From an uncultured Bacteroidales bacterium (lineage in GTDB: Bacteria; Bacteroidota; Bacteroidia; Bacteroidales; Paludibacteraceae): a stretch of DNA of 64,000 nucleotides. This document shows positions 1-8,600 of this stretch, in pieces; the stretch's first letter is position 1, and the number at the start of each line of letters is the position of its first letter. Position numbers and translations under genes: made by a program. The stretch covers positions 124,001 to 188,000 of the forward strand of contig ONPG01000003.1 of the NCBI GenBank assembly GCA_900319645.1. Direction: 5' to 3'. The notes under the pieces were generated by a model. It searched no databases and was not told the DNA's origin. It saw only the letters and a list, made by a program, of their open reading frames with translations.

Positions 1-1
1 T

Positions 2-2566
2 ATTAAATCGATTGCAATTACATGTAGTGCAACTAAAGCTGTTGGATTCTCTACATCGGACTATGATGGTGCCAGTGACATCACTTACATATTAGAAGGA
101 ACAGATGCTACCTCACAGGTTTTGGACTTTACAGGTATTAGTAAGCACTCCGGTTATATTGTACCTAAAAATGGCAGTACTTCTATCACAAAAATTGTAG
201 TAACATATGGTACTCCAGAAACTATTACCAACTATGTTACACAATGTGATGGAACAACAGCACGTGTGACATATGACATAAATGGCGGTTCTGGAAGAAT
301 ATGTGAAGATGGAGTACATGAGAAAACGGGTTTCAAGACTTGTGATAAAGAGCCTACCAAAAACGGTTACACTTTCGCAGGTTGGAATGATGGCAGCAAA
401 ACCACAGCTTCTAATACAACTTATGAATTGACAAGTGATATTAACTTTACAGCTTCTTGGACTCCGATTGAATATAACATTACTTATCATTCCAATGGAG
501 GCTCTGGTGCAATTGATGGAACTTACACGATTGAGACAGCCACATTCAGTCTGGCAACACCGACCCGCAACGATGGTCATGATCGCTTTAACGGTTGGTA
601 CAATAATAGCGGTCTAACCGGAGATCCTGTTGCAACAACTATTTCCGTTGGATCTACAGGCGACATTGAAGTCTGGGCAAAATGGAGCGAGCGTTATACG
701 GTTCAGTTCTATAAGGAAGACGCGCTATTGGCTGAGATTTACCGTGCAGCAGACGAGCAACTGAATGCTTCGGTGGCAGGACAGGGATCGGCTCCGGCTG
801 ACCCGAGTGCTCCTGCGTTGTGCAGCAGTAAGACGTTTGTTGGTTGGAGCGAGTCTGCTATCACCCTTGAGACGGATGTAGCGCCCGGTGATTTGAGGAC
901 AACCGACAGCAATGTTTCCGCAGACAAGACTTTCTATGCCGTTTGGGCAACCGATAACGGCAACGAGACCTACTCAGCTTATAGCACCTACTGCTACAAC
1001 GCCTTCGTGCCGGATGGCGGAACAGGCAAAGGCAACTGGAGTGAAGCCGGAAACTGGAGTAGCGGTTCGGCTCCTGACGAGAACACCCGCGTAGTCATTG
1101 ACAACAAGGAGATGACCGTGGATGTTACCGACGCCAAAGCCAAGGAGATCGTTGTGAAGAACGCAGGCAAACTGATTGTTGCTCCGGGCAAGGCAATCAT
1201 TGTTGCCGGTAAGATCACCAAGGACAACGGTGCTCCTACTACGGCGGCGGATTTGAAAGTGGAGTCTTCGGCTGCGGGAAATGGTACGCTGATCTTTGAG
1301 AACGACGACAATGCGGCTACCGTGGAGATGTACAGTATCGGCTCGACCGACGGATGGAAATGGCAGTATATCGGCGTGCCGTTTGAGGGCGCGAACGCAC
1401 AGGCTACCTACTACGGCGCTTACCTCTACAAGTGGAACAACGGCTGGACGGCTGTTCAGAAATCCGACGATTTGGAGATGTTCGCAGGATATTGTATCTC
1501 CTACCCGGCTGCAAACTACAAATATGTGATGGACGGTACGCTCGCTCCGACGACGGGCAAGGATATTGCTGTTTCGGAAGGCAAGTCGATGGTTGTTGGT
1601 AACTCCTGGACGGCACCGATACAGATTACCCAGTTCGAGGACGAGGACTTCGACGGATTGCTGAAGAACGTCTATCTGTACAACACCGGAAATGACGAAA
1701 GCCATTCTGCAAGCACGACAAGCAGCCCGACGGGCGATGCTATCTACGCAGCCGGCACGTATATCTCCGTACCTATCCACTCGGCTAAATACACAGACGT
1801 GAAAGTGATCAGCTCGCTGCAAGGCTTCTTCGTCAAAGATGATCACGAGGTAGCAGGCGGCGGCACGCTGAGTCTGAGCTACAGCAAGCACGTACGTCCT
1901 TCGGTCGGCAACAGCGTAGTCAACGGCGCTATGCACGCGCCGAAGCGTGTGGCAGACGAGACCGACCGTCCGGCAGTACTGAAGATGAAAGTGAGCGGCA
2001 GCCAGTACGACGACCGTCTGATCCTGTTAGAGCGTGAGGACTTCACCATCGGTTACGACGCCGGTTGGGACGGTGACAAGATGGGCGATGTGGCTACTTC
2101 GCCGCGGATCACGACTACTCGTGAGGACGGTACGGCTGATGCCGTGGCTGCTCTGCCTGACCTGGAGGGAACACTCATCAATTTCCGTGCGGCTAGCACT
2201 GACGACCAATATACCCTCTATTTCGACTACGAGACAGAGGACGCCGAGCCGCTCTACCTGCTTGACCTTACTAATAACGCGTACACGCGTGTAGAGACAG
2301 GCAGCAGCTACACCTTCGTCACCACCGACAAGGCGGATCACAAGCGCTTCGCGCTCACGCGCTATCGCGCTCCGCAGATAACGACCGGCGTGGAAGACGC
2401 ATCTGAGGACAACGGACAAGGCAAGGCCGTGAAGTTCATCGAGAACGACAAACTCTATATCCTGCGTAACGGCGTGCTCTACGACGGAACAGGAAAGAAG
2501 GTAATTACGACAAACTCTATATCCTGCGTAACGGCGTGCTCTACGACGGAACAGGAAAGAAGGTAA
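2..2566 (+). CDS. Large secreted repeat protein, 5'-truncated by the window, frameshifted C-terminus
   Basis: The frame is open from base 2, so the start lies upstream; a TTG at 122 is only an internal codon. Three InlB/Listeria-Bacteroides-type repeats are visible at about nt 260-462, 475-685 and 695-945, each ending in an aromatic-rich FTASW / VWAKW / FYAVW motif. From about nt 1020 the protein matches the C-terminal ~520 residues of the giant gene at 5624-14722 (shared WQYI, YLYKWN, FAGYC, GNSWTAPIQI, VYLYNTGNDES, LSLSYSKHV). The end carries the common tail (FIENDKLYIL, LYDGTGKK), but a 62-bp tandem duplication shifts the frame and adds about 18 unrelated residues. It is likely a surface adhesin or matrix protein. 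The small CTERM-like gene follows 87 bp downstream on the same strand. The function itself is inferred from the repeats only. Confidence 0.85.
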   Translation: MKSIAITCSATKAVGFSTSDYDGASDITYILEGTDATSQVLDFTGISKHSGYIVPKNGSTSITKIVVTYGTPETITNYVTQCDGTTARVTYDINGGSGRICEDGVHEKTGFKTCDKEPTKNGYTFAGWNDGSKTTASNTTYELTSDINFTASWTPIEYNITYHSNGGSGAIDGTYTIETATFSLATPTRNDGHDRFNGWYNNSGLTGDPVATTISVGSTGDIEVWAKWSERYTVQFYKEDALLAEIYRAADEQLNASVAGQGSAPADPSAPALCSSKTFVGWSESAITLETDVAPGDLRTTDSNVSADKTFYAVWATDNGNETYSAYSTYCYNAFVPDGGTGKGNWSEAGNWSSGSAPDENTRVVIDNKEMTVDVTDAKAKEIVVKNAGKLIVAPGKAIIVAGKITKDNGAPTTAADLKVESSAAGNGTLIFENDDNAATVEMYSIGSTDGWKWQYIGVPFEGANAQATYYGAYLYKWNNGWTAVQKSDDLEMFAGYCISYPAANYKYVMDGTLAPTTGKDIAVSEGKSMVVGNSWTAPIQITQFEDEDFDGLLKNVYLYNTGNDESHSASTTSSPTGDAIYAAGTYISVPIHSAKYTDVKVISSLQGFFVKDDHEVAGGGTLSLSYSKHVRPSVGNSVVNGAMHAPKRVADETDRPAVLKMKVSGSQYDDRLILLEREDFTIGYDAGWDGDKMGDVATSPRITTTREDGTADAVAALPDLEGTLINFRAASTDDQYTLYFDYETEDAEPLYLLDLTNNAYTRVETGSSYTFVTTDKADHKRFALTRYRAPQITTGVEDASEDNGQGKAVKFIENDKLYILRNGVLYDGTGKKVITTNSISCVTACSTTEQERR

Positions 2567-2568
2567 TT
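2445..2568 (+). repeat. Exact 62-bp tandem duplication at gene end
   Basis: Bases 2445-2506 and 2507-2568 are identical copies. Because 62 is not a multiple of three, the second copy is read in another frame. Removing one copy restores a protein ending GKKVIEN, close to the paralogue's ending at 14722. The event changed only the last residues of the tail. Confidence 0.95.
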
Positions 2569-2653
2569 GAGAATTGATAATTGATAATTGGTGATTGGTG
2601 ATTTAAGAAAAATTATCTGTTTAATTTGGTTAATCTGTGGACAGTAAAATAAA
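2569..2653. repeat. Heptamer-type repeat and leader before the CTERM-like gene
   Basis: The short intergenic stretch opens with AATTGAT-like 7-base units that drift into GGTGATT units, then an AT-rich leader to the ATG at 2654. The same repeat family occurs at many other places in the window. I see no clear promoter or terminator here, so co-transcription with the upstream gene is likely. Confidence 0.7.
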
Positions 2654-3253
2654 ATGAAAAGCGCAATGAATATAGCCAAGAAAGTAATGAGTCTGGTGAC
2701 GGGTGTATGTCTCTGCCTGACGGCAGAGGCAGCCACCGCACCGCAGTACCATTTCTACTCCACAAGCATGCACGCCAAAGGTGCACAGAACGGATTCGTC
2801 ACTACCCGTGTCAACCAGACAGGGCAAGTGACGTACAAAGGGACGACGTACGATGAACGAAAGATGTACGGAGGTAACCAAGGTGGCGGTAACGCGCGGG
2901 CGTTCAGCGCGAACGTGTTCACCCAGCCGGGAACGGTGTTTATCGCCGGCGCGATGACCAGCAGCGTGCAAGGGTCCGGTTCGCAAGGCTCGGGCACGAG
3001 AGGCAGCCGCGGTATCCAGTACGGCGGCACATCGGTGTCGCTGCCTGCATTGAACGTCTCGCGGCAGAACGCCGCAGACCTGGCAGTAGCAACTGCTACC
3101 GAGAGCAGAAAGGGATTTCTGCGCGAAGCCGCTAACCCCGGTACGCCTGGCGCCGGAGAGATCCAGCTGCCTGTAGGCGACGCCCTCCTGCCCCTGCTGC
3201 TCCTGGCAATAGGCTACGGCGTGAAACGGAGGAAACTGAAAGATGAAAACTGA
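2654..3253 (+). CDS. Small secreted protein with CTERM-like C-terminal sorting tail (copy 1)
   Basis: 199 residues. An N-terminal signal peptide (basic start MKSAMNIAKK, hydrophobic stretch, cleavage near AEA-AT) is followed by a Gly/Ser/Thr-rich middle. The C-terminus shows a tripartite pattern: PGTPG spacer, LPVGDALLPLLLLAIGYG (motif plus membrane segment), and the basic cluster KRRK. This resembles exosortase- or sortase-type tails (PEP-CTERM and relatives) but matches none that I can name with certainty. It is paralogous to 14826-15437; both share the block GGNARAFSANVFTQPG. Each copy sits directly behind a giant repeat protein, which suggests the two products act together at the cell surface. 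The last codons and the stop lie in the GAAAACT-type repeat. Confidence 0.8.
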   Translation: MKSAMNIAKKVMSLVTGVCLCLTAEAATAPQYHFYSTSMHAKGAQNGFVTTRVNQTGQVTYKGTTYDERKMYGGNQGGGNARAFSANVFTQPGTVFIAGAMTSSVQGSGSQGSGTRGSRGIQYGGTSVSLPALNVSRQNAADLAVATATESRKGFLREAANPGTPGAGEIQLPVGDALLPLLLLAIGYGVKRRKLKDEN

Positions 3254-3283
3254 AAACTGAAAGGACTCTACGCGGACGTTGGG

Positions 3284-3378
3284 AAACAAAAAAAACGGCG
3301 AATTTAGCGAATTAAACTAATTTTTCGTGAGGCGGATGTTTCTGTTGGTCAAAAATGCCCCAAAATGGACCAAAAATT
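3284..3378. repeat. Dispersed intergenic repeat R1, copy A
   Basis: This 95-bp stretch is identical to 5460-5554. Both are preceded by GAAAACT-type heptamers and a module like GGACTCTACGCGGACGTTGG. The rest of the gap 3254-3616 holds further repeats and the higB promoter, and no gene. Confidence 0.9.
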
Positions 3379-3432
3379 GTTTAGGTCAATGTGTAAAGAG
3401 GGGTAGAAATGCGCCCAAAAAAGGGGGCCTAT

Positions 3433-3476
3433 CCCGATAATGGCCCGATAATGGTCCGACTATGGACCGATATTCA
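3433..3476. repeat. 11-bp imperfect tandem repeat
   Basis: Four units start at 3433, 3444, 3455 and 3466, with consensus CCCGATAATGG. Related TGGTCCCGTGA units occur near 32345 and 49015-49040. Confidence 0.7.
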
Positions 3477-3562
3477 GTAGAAAGTTGAAAACAGAAAGGA
3501 CGCTACGCGGACGTTGAGAGTAGTCCAAAATGACCAAAAAATTACAAAAAATGTAAATATAT

Positions 3563-3593
3563 TTTGATATCTGGAATATTTTTTGTAATTTTG
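3563..3593 (+). promoter_or_regulatory. Bacteroidales-type promoter of higBA
   Basis: TTTG at 3563-3566, a 19-base spacer, and TAATTTTG at 3586-3593, 23 bp before the higB ATG. This matches the Bacteroides sigma factor consensus. Confidence 0.75.
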
Positions 3594-3616
3594 CAGCGAA
3601 AACAAGAAATATACCT

Positions 3617-3913
3617 ATGCGAGTAATAGCAAGGAAGAAAATTGTAGATTACTATACTCTTCATCCACAAGCCAAGACAGCATTGGATGAATGGTACAAA
3701 AAAACAGAGGAAGCAGAGTGGCAAAGTCTTATGGATATAAAACAGACTTTCAACTCGGTGGACTATGTTGGCAACCAACACTATGTGTTTAATATTAAGG
3801 GAAACGATTACCGATTGATAGTAGTTATCAAATTTACTCCACAACACGTTTTTATTCGGTTCATCGGAACACATGCCGAATACGACAAGATAACAGATAT
3901 TCAAAATTTATAA
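3617..3913 (+). CDS. higB: HigB-type toxin (mRNA interferase)
   Basis: 98 residues, the usual length for the HigB family of RelE-like ribosome-dependent mRNA interferases. Recognisable features are the start MRVIARKKIVDYY, the A-x-x-A-L-x-x-W-Y motif near residue 25, the basic-aromatic core YVFNIKGNDYRLIVVI, and FIRFIGTHAEYDKI at the end. Toxin-first order with the antitoxin 4 bp downstream is typical for higBA. The unit has its own promoter. It lies between dispersed repeats, separating the two adhesin/CTERM pairs, and its base composition is lower in GC than the adhesin genes. Activity is inferred from family. Confidence 0.9.
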   Translation: MRVIARKKIVDYYTLHPQAKTALDEWYKKTEEAEWQSLMDIKQTFNSVDYVGNQHYVFNIKGNDYRLIVVIKFTPQHVFIRFIGTHAEYDKITDIQNL

Positions 3914-3917
3914 GACT

Positions 3918-4286
3918 ATGGCACAAATCAAAACAGAAAAAGAATACGAAGCAGCAATGGCACGTATTGAAGAATTGTTGCCATTAACTTGGGGTGACCA
4001 CGCAAAGGAGGACTCCCCCGAGAACATAGAACTAACCCTACTCTCGGACCTTGTGGCGGAATATGAGGACATCCACTACCCAATAGCCACTCCCACACTG
4101 TCAGAGGTTCTCAAACTACGTTTGTACGAAATGGGACTCACCCAAAAAAGTGCCGCAGAGTTATTAGGCATCAGCTCACCGAGAATGAGCGAGATAATAC
4201 ACGGCAAAATAGAGCCATCGCTTTCGCTGGTTCGTACAATGTGTATCAAACTGAATATCTCACCTGAAACGGCATTGGGACTTTAG
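3918..4286 (+). CDS. higA: HigA-type antitoxin, Xre-family HTH
   Basis: 122 residues. The C-terminal half holds a helix-turn-helix (about residues 62-115: LRLYEMGLTQKSAAELLG, then SSPRMSEIIHGK), the DNA-binding part that represses the higBA promoter in this family. The acidic N-terminal half should bind and neutralise HigB. It starts 4 bp after the higB stop, so the two are translated together. The gene ends just before repeat R2. Confidence 0.9.
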   Translation: MAQIKTEKEYEAAMARIEELLPLTWGDHAKEDSPENIELTLLSDLVAEYEDIHYPIATPTLSEVLKLRLYEMGLTQKSAAELLGISSPRMSEIIHGKIEPSLSLVRTMCIKLNISPETALGL

Positions 4287-4288
4287 GG

Positions 4289-4410
4289 AAATTGAAAGTT
4301 GAAAACTGAAAACTGAAAGGACGCTACGCGGGCGTGGGGAGTGGTCAAAAATTATCAACAATTTCAGACAATTTCTTTTATGGGTTCTTATCTCGCTGAA
4401 CTCGAACGAT
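4289..4410. repeat. Dispersed intergenic repeat R2, copy A
   Basis: About 120 bp, roughly 90% identical to 5141-5262. It begins with GAAAACT heptamers, then the module AAAGGACGCTACGCGGGCG, then TTATCAACAATTT and TGGGTTCTTATCTCGCTGA. The remainder of the gap to 4605 holds a promoter and ribosome-binding site. Confidence 0.85.
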
Positions 4411-4516
4411 AATTCACACAAAGAACGCTAAACAGGCGGAAGGTTGTGCTCTGGGGAGACCCGGAGCATAATTTTTATAGAAAAGTAAGATTTTTCAACG
4501 AAAAAGTGGGAAAAAG

Positions 4517-4548
4517 CTTGCATATATCAAAATATTGTTGTATCTTTG
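4517..4548 (+). promoter_or_regulatory. Promoter of the orphan antitoxin-like gene
   Basis: CTTG at 4517-4520, a 20-base spacer, and TATCTTTG at 4541-4548. The leader to the ATG is about 57 bp. Confidence 0.7.
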
Positions 4549-4591
4549 CAGCGGATTTAGAACAGAGGACACAATGAACTATCCATATAAG

Positions 4592-4599
4592 AAAGGAGG
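4592..4599 (+). promoter_or_regulatory. Strong Shine-Dalgarno sequence
   Basis: AAAGGAGG ends 6 bases before the ATG at 4606. Such sites are rare in Bacteroidota, and most other genes in this window lack one, so it fixes the start and hints at an imported gene. Confidence 0.75.
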
Positions 4600-4605
4600 T
4601 CTGTC

Positions 4606-5154
4606 ATGATTTTGCAACGGTCAATCGAAAGCCCATTCAGCAATGGGAAAGCTGTACTACAGGAAGAAATGCGCAATACGGATTTTAGAGGAGAGAGTTT
4701 CCAATACTTGCACCGCAACTATCGTTGCGAAGAAACAGGTTTGGAATTTACTACTGACGAAATGGATTTTGACAATCTTGAACGCATTTACGTACAGTAC
4801 CGGCAGCGGCACCATATACCCTCACCGGCGGAGTTAACACAAATGCGGGAAAAATACGGACTGTCCGCCACGAAAATGGCACAGATATTAGGACTGGGCG
4901 TCAACCAATACGCCAAGTACGAACAAGGCGAGATGCCCAGTGAGTCTATCGGAAAAATGCTGCACTCTATCCAGACTCCCGCCGTGTTTATGGGCTATAT
5001 AGAGGACGCCAAGAGCCAGTTCAGCGAAGAGGAATACAAGAAGATTTGCGCAAAAGTGCAAAATTCGTTCCTCAAAATCATCAAATCCAAACCGGATCTA
5101 TCGTGGTTCTGGGAGCTGTTCTCACCACGAAGCTTCGGGGAAACTGAAAGTTGA
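4606..5154 (+). CDS. Orphan antitoxin-like HTH regulator (YgiT/MqsA-like), repeat-derived C-terminus
   Basis: 182 residues. Residues 26-60 are a short region with a Cys (YRCEETGLEFTTDEMD) as in the zinc-finger part of YgiT/MqsA-type proteins, but the usual CxxC pairs are not seen. Residues 80-120 form an Xre-like helix-turn-helix (MREKYGLSATKMAQILGLG, then NQYAKYEQGEMPS). Such proteins usually partner a toxin, often a DUF4065-type protein in Bacteroidota, and none is adjacent. The last residues (FGETES) are encoded by the start of repeat R2, so the original C-terminus may have been replaced. I am sure of the HTH and unsure of the partner. Confidence 0.75.
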   Translation: MILQRSIESPFSNGKAVLQEEMRNTDFRGESFQYLHRNYRCEETGLEFTTDEMDFDNLERIYVQYRQRHHIPSPAELTQMREKYGLSATKMAQILGLGVNQYAKYEQGEMPSESIGKMLHSIQTPAVFMGYIEDAKSQFSEEEYKKICAKVQNSFLKIIKSKPDLSWFWELFSPRSFGETES

Positions 5155-5262
5155 AAACTGAAAACTGAAAGGACGCTACGCGGGCGTGGGGAGAGGTCAA
5201 CAATTATCAACAATTTAAGACAATTTATTTTGTGGGTTCTTATCTCGCTGATATCGAACGAG
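5141..5262. repeat. Dispersed intergenic repeat R2, copy B
   Basis: Partner of 4289-4410. Its first bases form the last codons and the stop of the HTH gene. The gap 5155-5623 otherwise holds a weak promoter candidate and repeat R1 copy B. Confidence 0.85.
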
Positions 5263-5373
5263 ACAAGGGAACAAAATTAGAGAAAAAAAAAGGCGAATGA
5301 GCACAGGAATTTGAAGGATTCTTGTGCTCTTTTCGTAAAAATCGTATAAAAAATAAGAAAAAATTTGCGCATA

Positions 5374-5405
5374 TTAGAATAATTTAGTAACTTTGCGAGC
5401 CTTTT
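5374..5405 (+). promoter_or_regulatory. Weak promoter candidate for the giant adhesin gene
   Basis: TAACTTTG at 5398-5405 fits the -7 box; the expected -33 box (TTAG at 5374-5377) is poor. If used, repeat R1 copy B would form most of a ~210-base leader. Confidence 0.35.
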
Positions 5406-5459
5406 GGGAAATTGAAAACTAAAAACGGAAAACGGAAAGACCTCTACGCGAACGTTGGA

Positions 5460-5554
5460 AAACAAAAAAAACGGCGAATTTAGCGAATTAAACTAATTTT
5501 TCGTGAGGCGGATGTTTCTGTTGGTCAAAAATGCCCCAAAATGGACCAAAAATT
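5460..5554. repeat. Dispersed intergenic repeat R1, copy B
   Basis: Identical over 95 bp to 3284-3378. It lies 69 bp before the ATG of the giant gene. Confidence 0.9.
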
Positions 5555-5623
5555 AGTAAGTCATGATTACCGATTTTACCAAAATTCAATTAGCAATAAT
5601 TGAGAAAAACACAAATACATACC

Positions 5624-8600
5624 ATGAAAGAAAACCTGACTCATTTCATCCACGGATTGCGTCAAGGCAACCGGATGTCACAACTGATTAACCTACGCAG
5701 GAATAGCAGCACTCTACCCCTTCGCAGAAGTCTTATCCTACTCTCCGCACTCATATTGAGTGTGGGACAGATGTGGGGTGTGGATTACTACATTTTAGGT
5801 CCTGACGGCTCTTGGGAAACGGACGCGACTCATAAGATGGTTTCATCCGGAATTACCAATTGGGTGTATAAAGATTTAAGCGTCACAGGTCAATGGAATA
5901 ATTTTAAAGTTAGAACAGGAGAAACCTATTATGGAAAAGATAGTGGCGGAAACAACGTTACTATCGGAACTATCTATTCCCCTACGACAAGTGGTGGAGA
6001 CAACTATTGCGATTTCAAAGCAAATGGATTGACGTACTATTTCTTTTTTAACACGTCCACACATAAACTGATGATTCAGCCGAAGTACTACCTTGCCGGT
6101 ACGTGCGGAGCAAGCGATCAAAGTTGGGGAAAGACACAAAATGCACCGACATACGATGCTACAAACGGCTATTTCAAGTGGAATACGTGTTCTTTGACAG
6201 CAAACACTCAATACAATTTCAAATTATGCACATACAACACATGGGATTATTATAATGTAGGTAACTGGAGTGGCGTGACTGTATCTAATGGCACGAAGGT
6301 TGCATCGTCAGATGGCGAAAATATTCAGTTCAAGCCGACCTATGGTGGAACAGCAGTTATCACATTGGATCCTATTAACAATAACATGGTCATTCACTGC
6401 CCGTATCAAATTTCCTACAACAAAGGAAGTTACGGAACAGGAACTATTGCCAACGGAAGCAAAACATGGAATAGCAGTTTTACTCTTTCTTCCTCTACCT
6501 TTACCCGTGCGGGTTATACGCAGGACGGATGGTCAACCAGTGACGGCGGAGCCAAGGTTTATAATTTAGGTGGAAGCTATACAGCAAACTCAAATGTCAC
6601 CCTCTATCCACACTGGGTAGAAAACTTATCCAATGTTACTCTGGTAGCCTCTCCCACCGAAAAAGGAACTTTTACTATTGGAGGCGACGCTGCAACGAGC
6701 ACCACCGCCGGTGTTACAACCACTCGTTCTGTGACAGCAGAGCCTATCTCGGGTTATCACTTTGTTAGTTGGTCTATATCCGGCGGTGCAACTATCAGCA
6801 GTACGACTACTAATCCAACGACTGTAACCGGAGATGGGACGGGAGATGCTGCCACGTTGACGGCTACATTTGAAGAAGATGCCATTATCTCGTTGACTGT
6901 GGGTGCGGGAACAAACATCAGTTCTGTTAGCGGCTCCACCAGCCCTGTGACATTAGGCAGCAAATATGACATCAGTGCGACGCCGGAAACAGGATACGCC
7001 TTTAGTAGTTGGACTGCGAGTCCGGCAGCCAATGCTATCTTTGACGACGCCACCAGCGCAAGCACGAAAGTGCAAGTCAATAACGGCTCGGTTACGGTTA
7101 CTGCAACTGCAACGGAGGTTATGTCCACGCTGAGTACGTCAAACCATTTTGATGTAGGCAACCCGGGCTATTCGGCTCCGGCTGTTGCAGATTCGCGTAC
7201 CACGGTCGGCTATGTCACAGAGGCAGAGATTACCGCTACGGCTGCAGGCACAGGTTATACTTTTGTCGGTTGGACGCTAACCAATTGTACGCGTACAGAC
7301 GGCGGAGCAGCCACAGCCGGCACGATTACTATCCGTTCTAACGGCGACGGAGAAGACGTAAGCGTGGTAGCGAACTACGAAGAAGATCTGAGTACCGACT
7401 ATGTTCTCAAAGGCGGTTCTGCCTTTGGCGGTACAGCCTGGAGCACAGAGTTTCCGTTAACGAAGTACTCCGGATTCTCCACACAAAGTGTAGCTTACTA
7501 CAAATGCAATCTGACAAAGATCGAGGGAAGCGCAGCCAACACCGACTACAATTTCAAGATAGTCAAGAAATCAACTGGTACTTATTATGGTCTAGATGGT
7601 AGCGGAGATTATTGGTATAAGCGCAGCTTCGGGGAACAGACGATGGTTACTCCCGGCCAGAACATACAACTGCGTGCCGACCGAACAGATGAGTACCTGA
7701 TCAAAGTAGATTACAGTACTCCCGCTTCGCCCAAGATTACCGTTACTTTCCCGGGCAGGTCGATTGTCGGTGAGTTCAACGAATGGAACGTAGCAGCCAA
7801 TGAGTTTACCGACGGAGTTGCTTCGGTGGCAAATCTGGAAGCAAATACCGACTATGAATTCAAAATATACGACGGCGTAACGTGGTATGGCTGTGCTGCT
7901 CCTATCAGCGCAACGGAAGGCAATTATATTTTCTATAACAATAAAGGAAACTGCAAGTTGCACACCTCCACGGCAGGCACATACGTATTCGGATGGAACG
8001 AAGACACGCATGTTTTGTCTGTTATTTTCCCAGAGGAGCAGGCGAAGATGAAATTCAACAGCGGGCAGTATATTTATTTTGACACCAGACGGTTAGACGG
8101 ATGGAACGCAGCGGAGTTTATTGCACGGTTCTGGGTGAAGAACTACGCGACCGGCGAAGATGTGGCGAATAGTATGCAGACGAAAGCTCAGACTTTGGAA
8201 GACGGTGTGTATTACACCAAGTTGCCGACAAACAACGAGAATATCGGTCAGATACAGATTAACCGTCTTAATCCTTCGAACACGAGTGATATATGGTGTA
8301 CAGCGAACAAAGTCTTTGCTTTTAAGCGTGCAAACGCTAATCAGAACTGCTTGCAGGAAGAGACCGGAAAGGTAAGCTGGTGCAACGAATGGACTCCTCA
8401 ATGGACAACCTATTGTCCGCCGGTGAGTTCAGTCAGTCTGACGGACAACGGAACGATCGAGCACACTCTGTATGGCGGAGACGGAACAGTAGGTTCGCCT
8501 TTCCTGATCAAGACCGGCGAGGATATTAAAGTGATTGGTAGTGCGGTCTCAGCGGTGAGCGATGCGAATATGACAGCTTACTACCAGTTCAAGAAAGACG

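Noticed and set aside
974..1936. Long minus-strand open frame inside the first adhesin gene
   Set aside because: It lies antisense to a protein with clear homology to the gene at 5624-14722; it lacks any family features and reflects GC-rich codon use.
3284..5554. R1/R2 repeats considered as insertion sequences
   Set aside because: They are only ~95-120 bp, have no clear terminal inverted repeats and no transposase is present, though a non-autonomous element cannot be ruled out.
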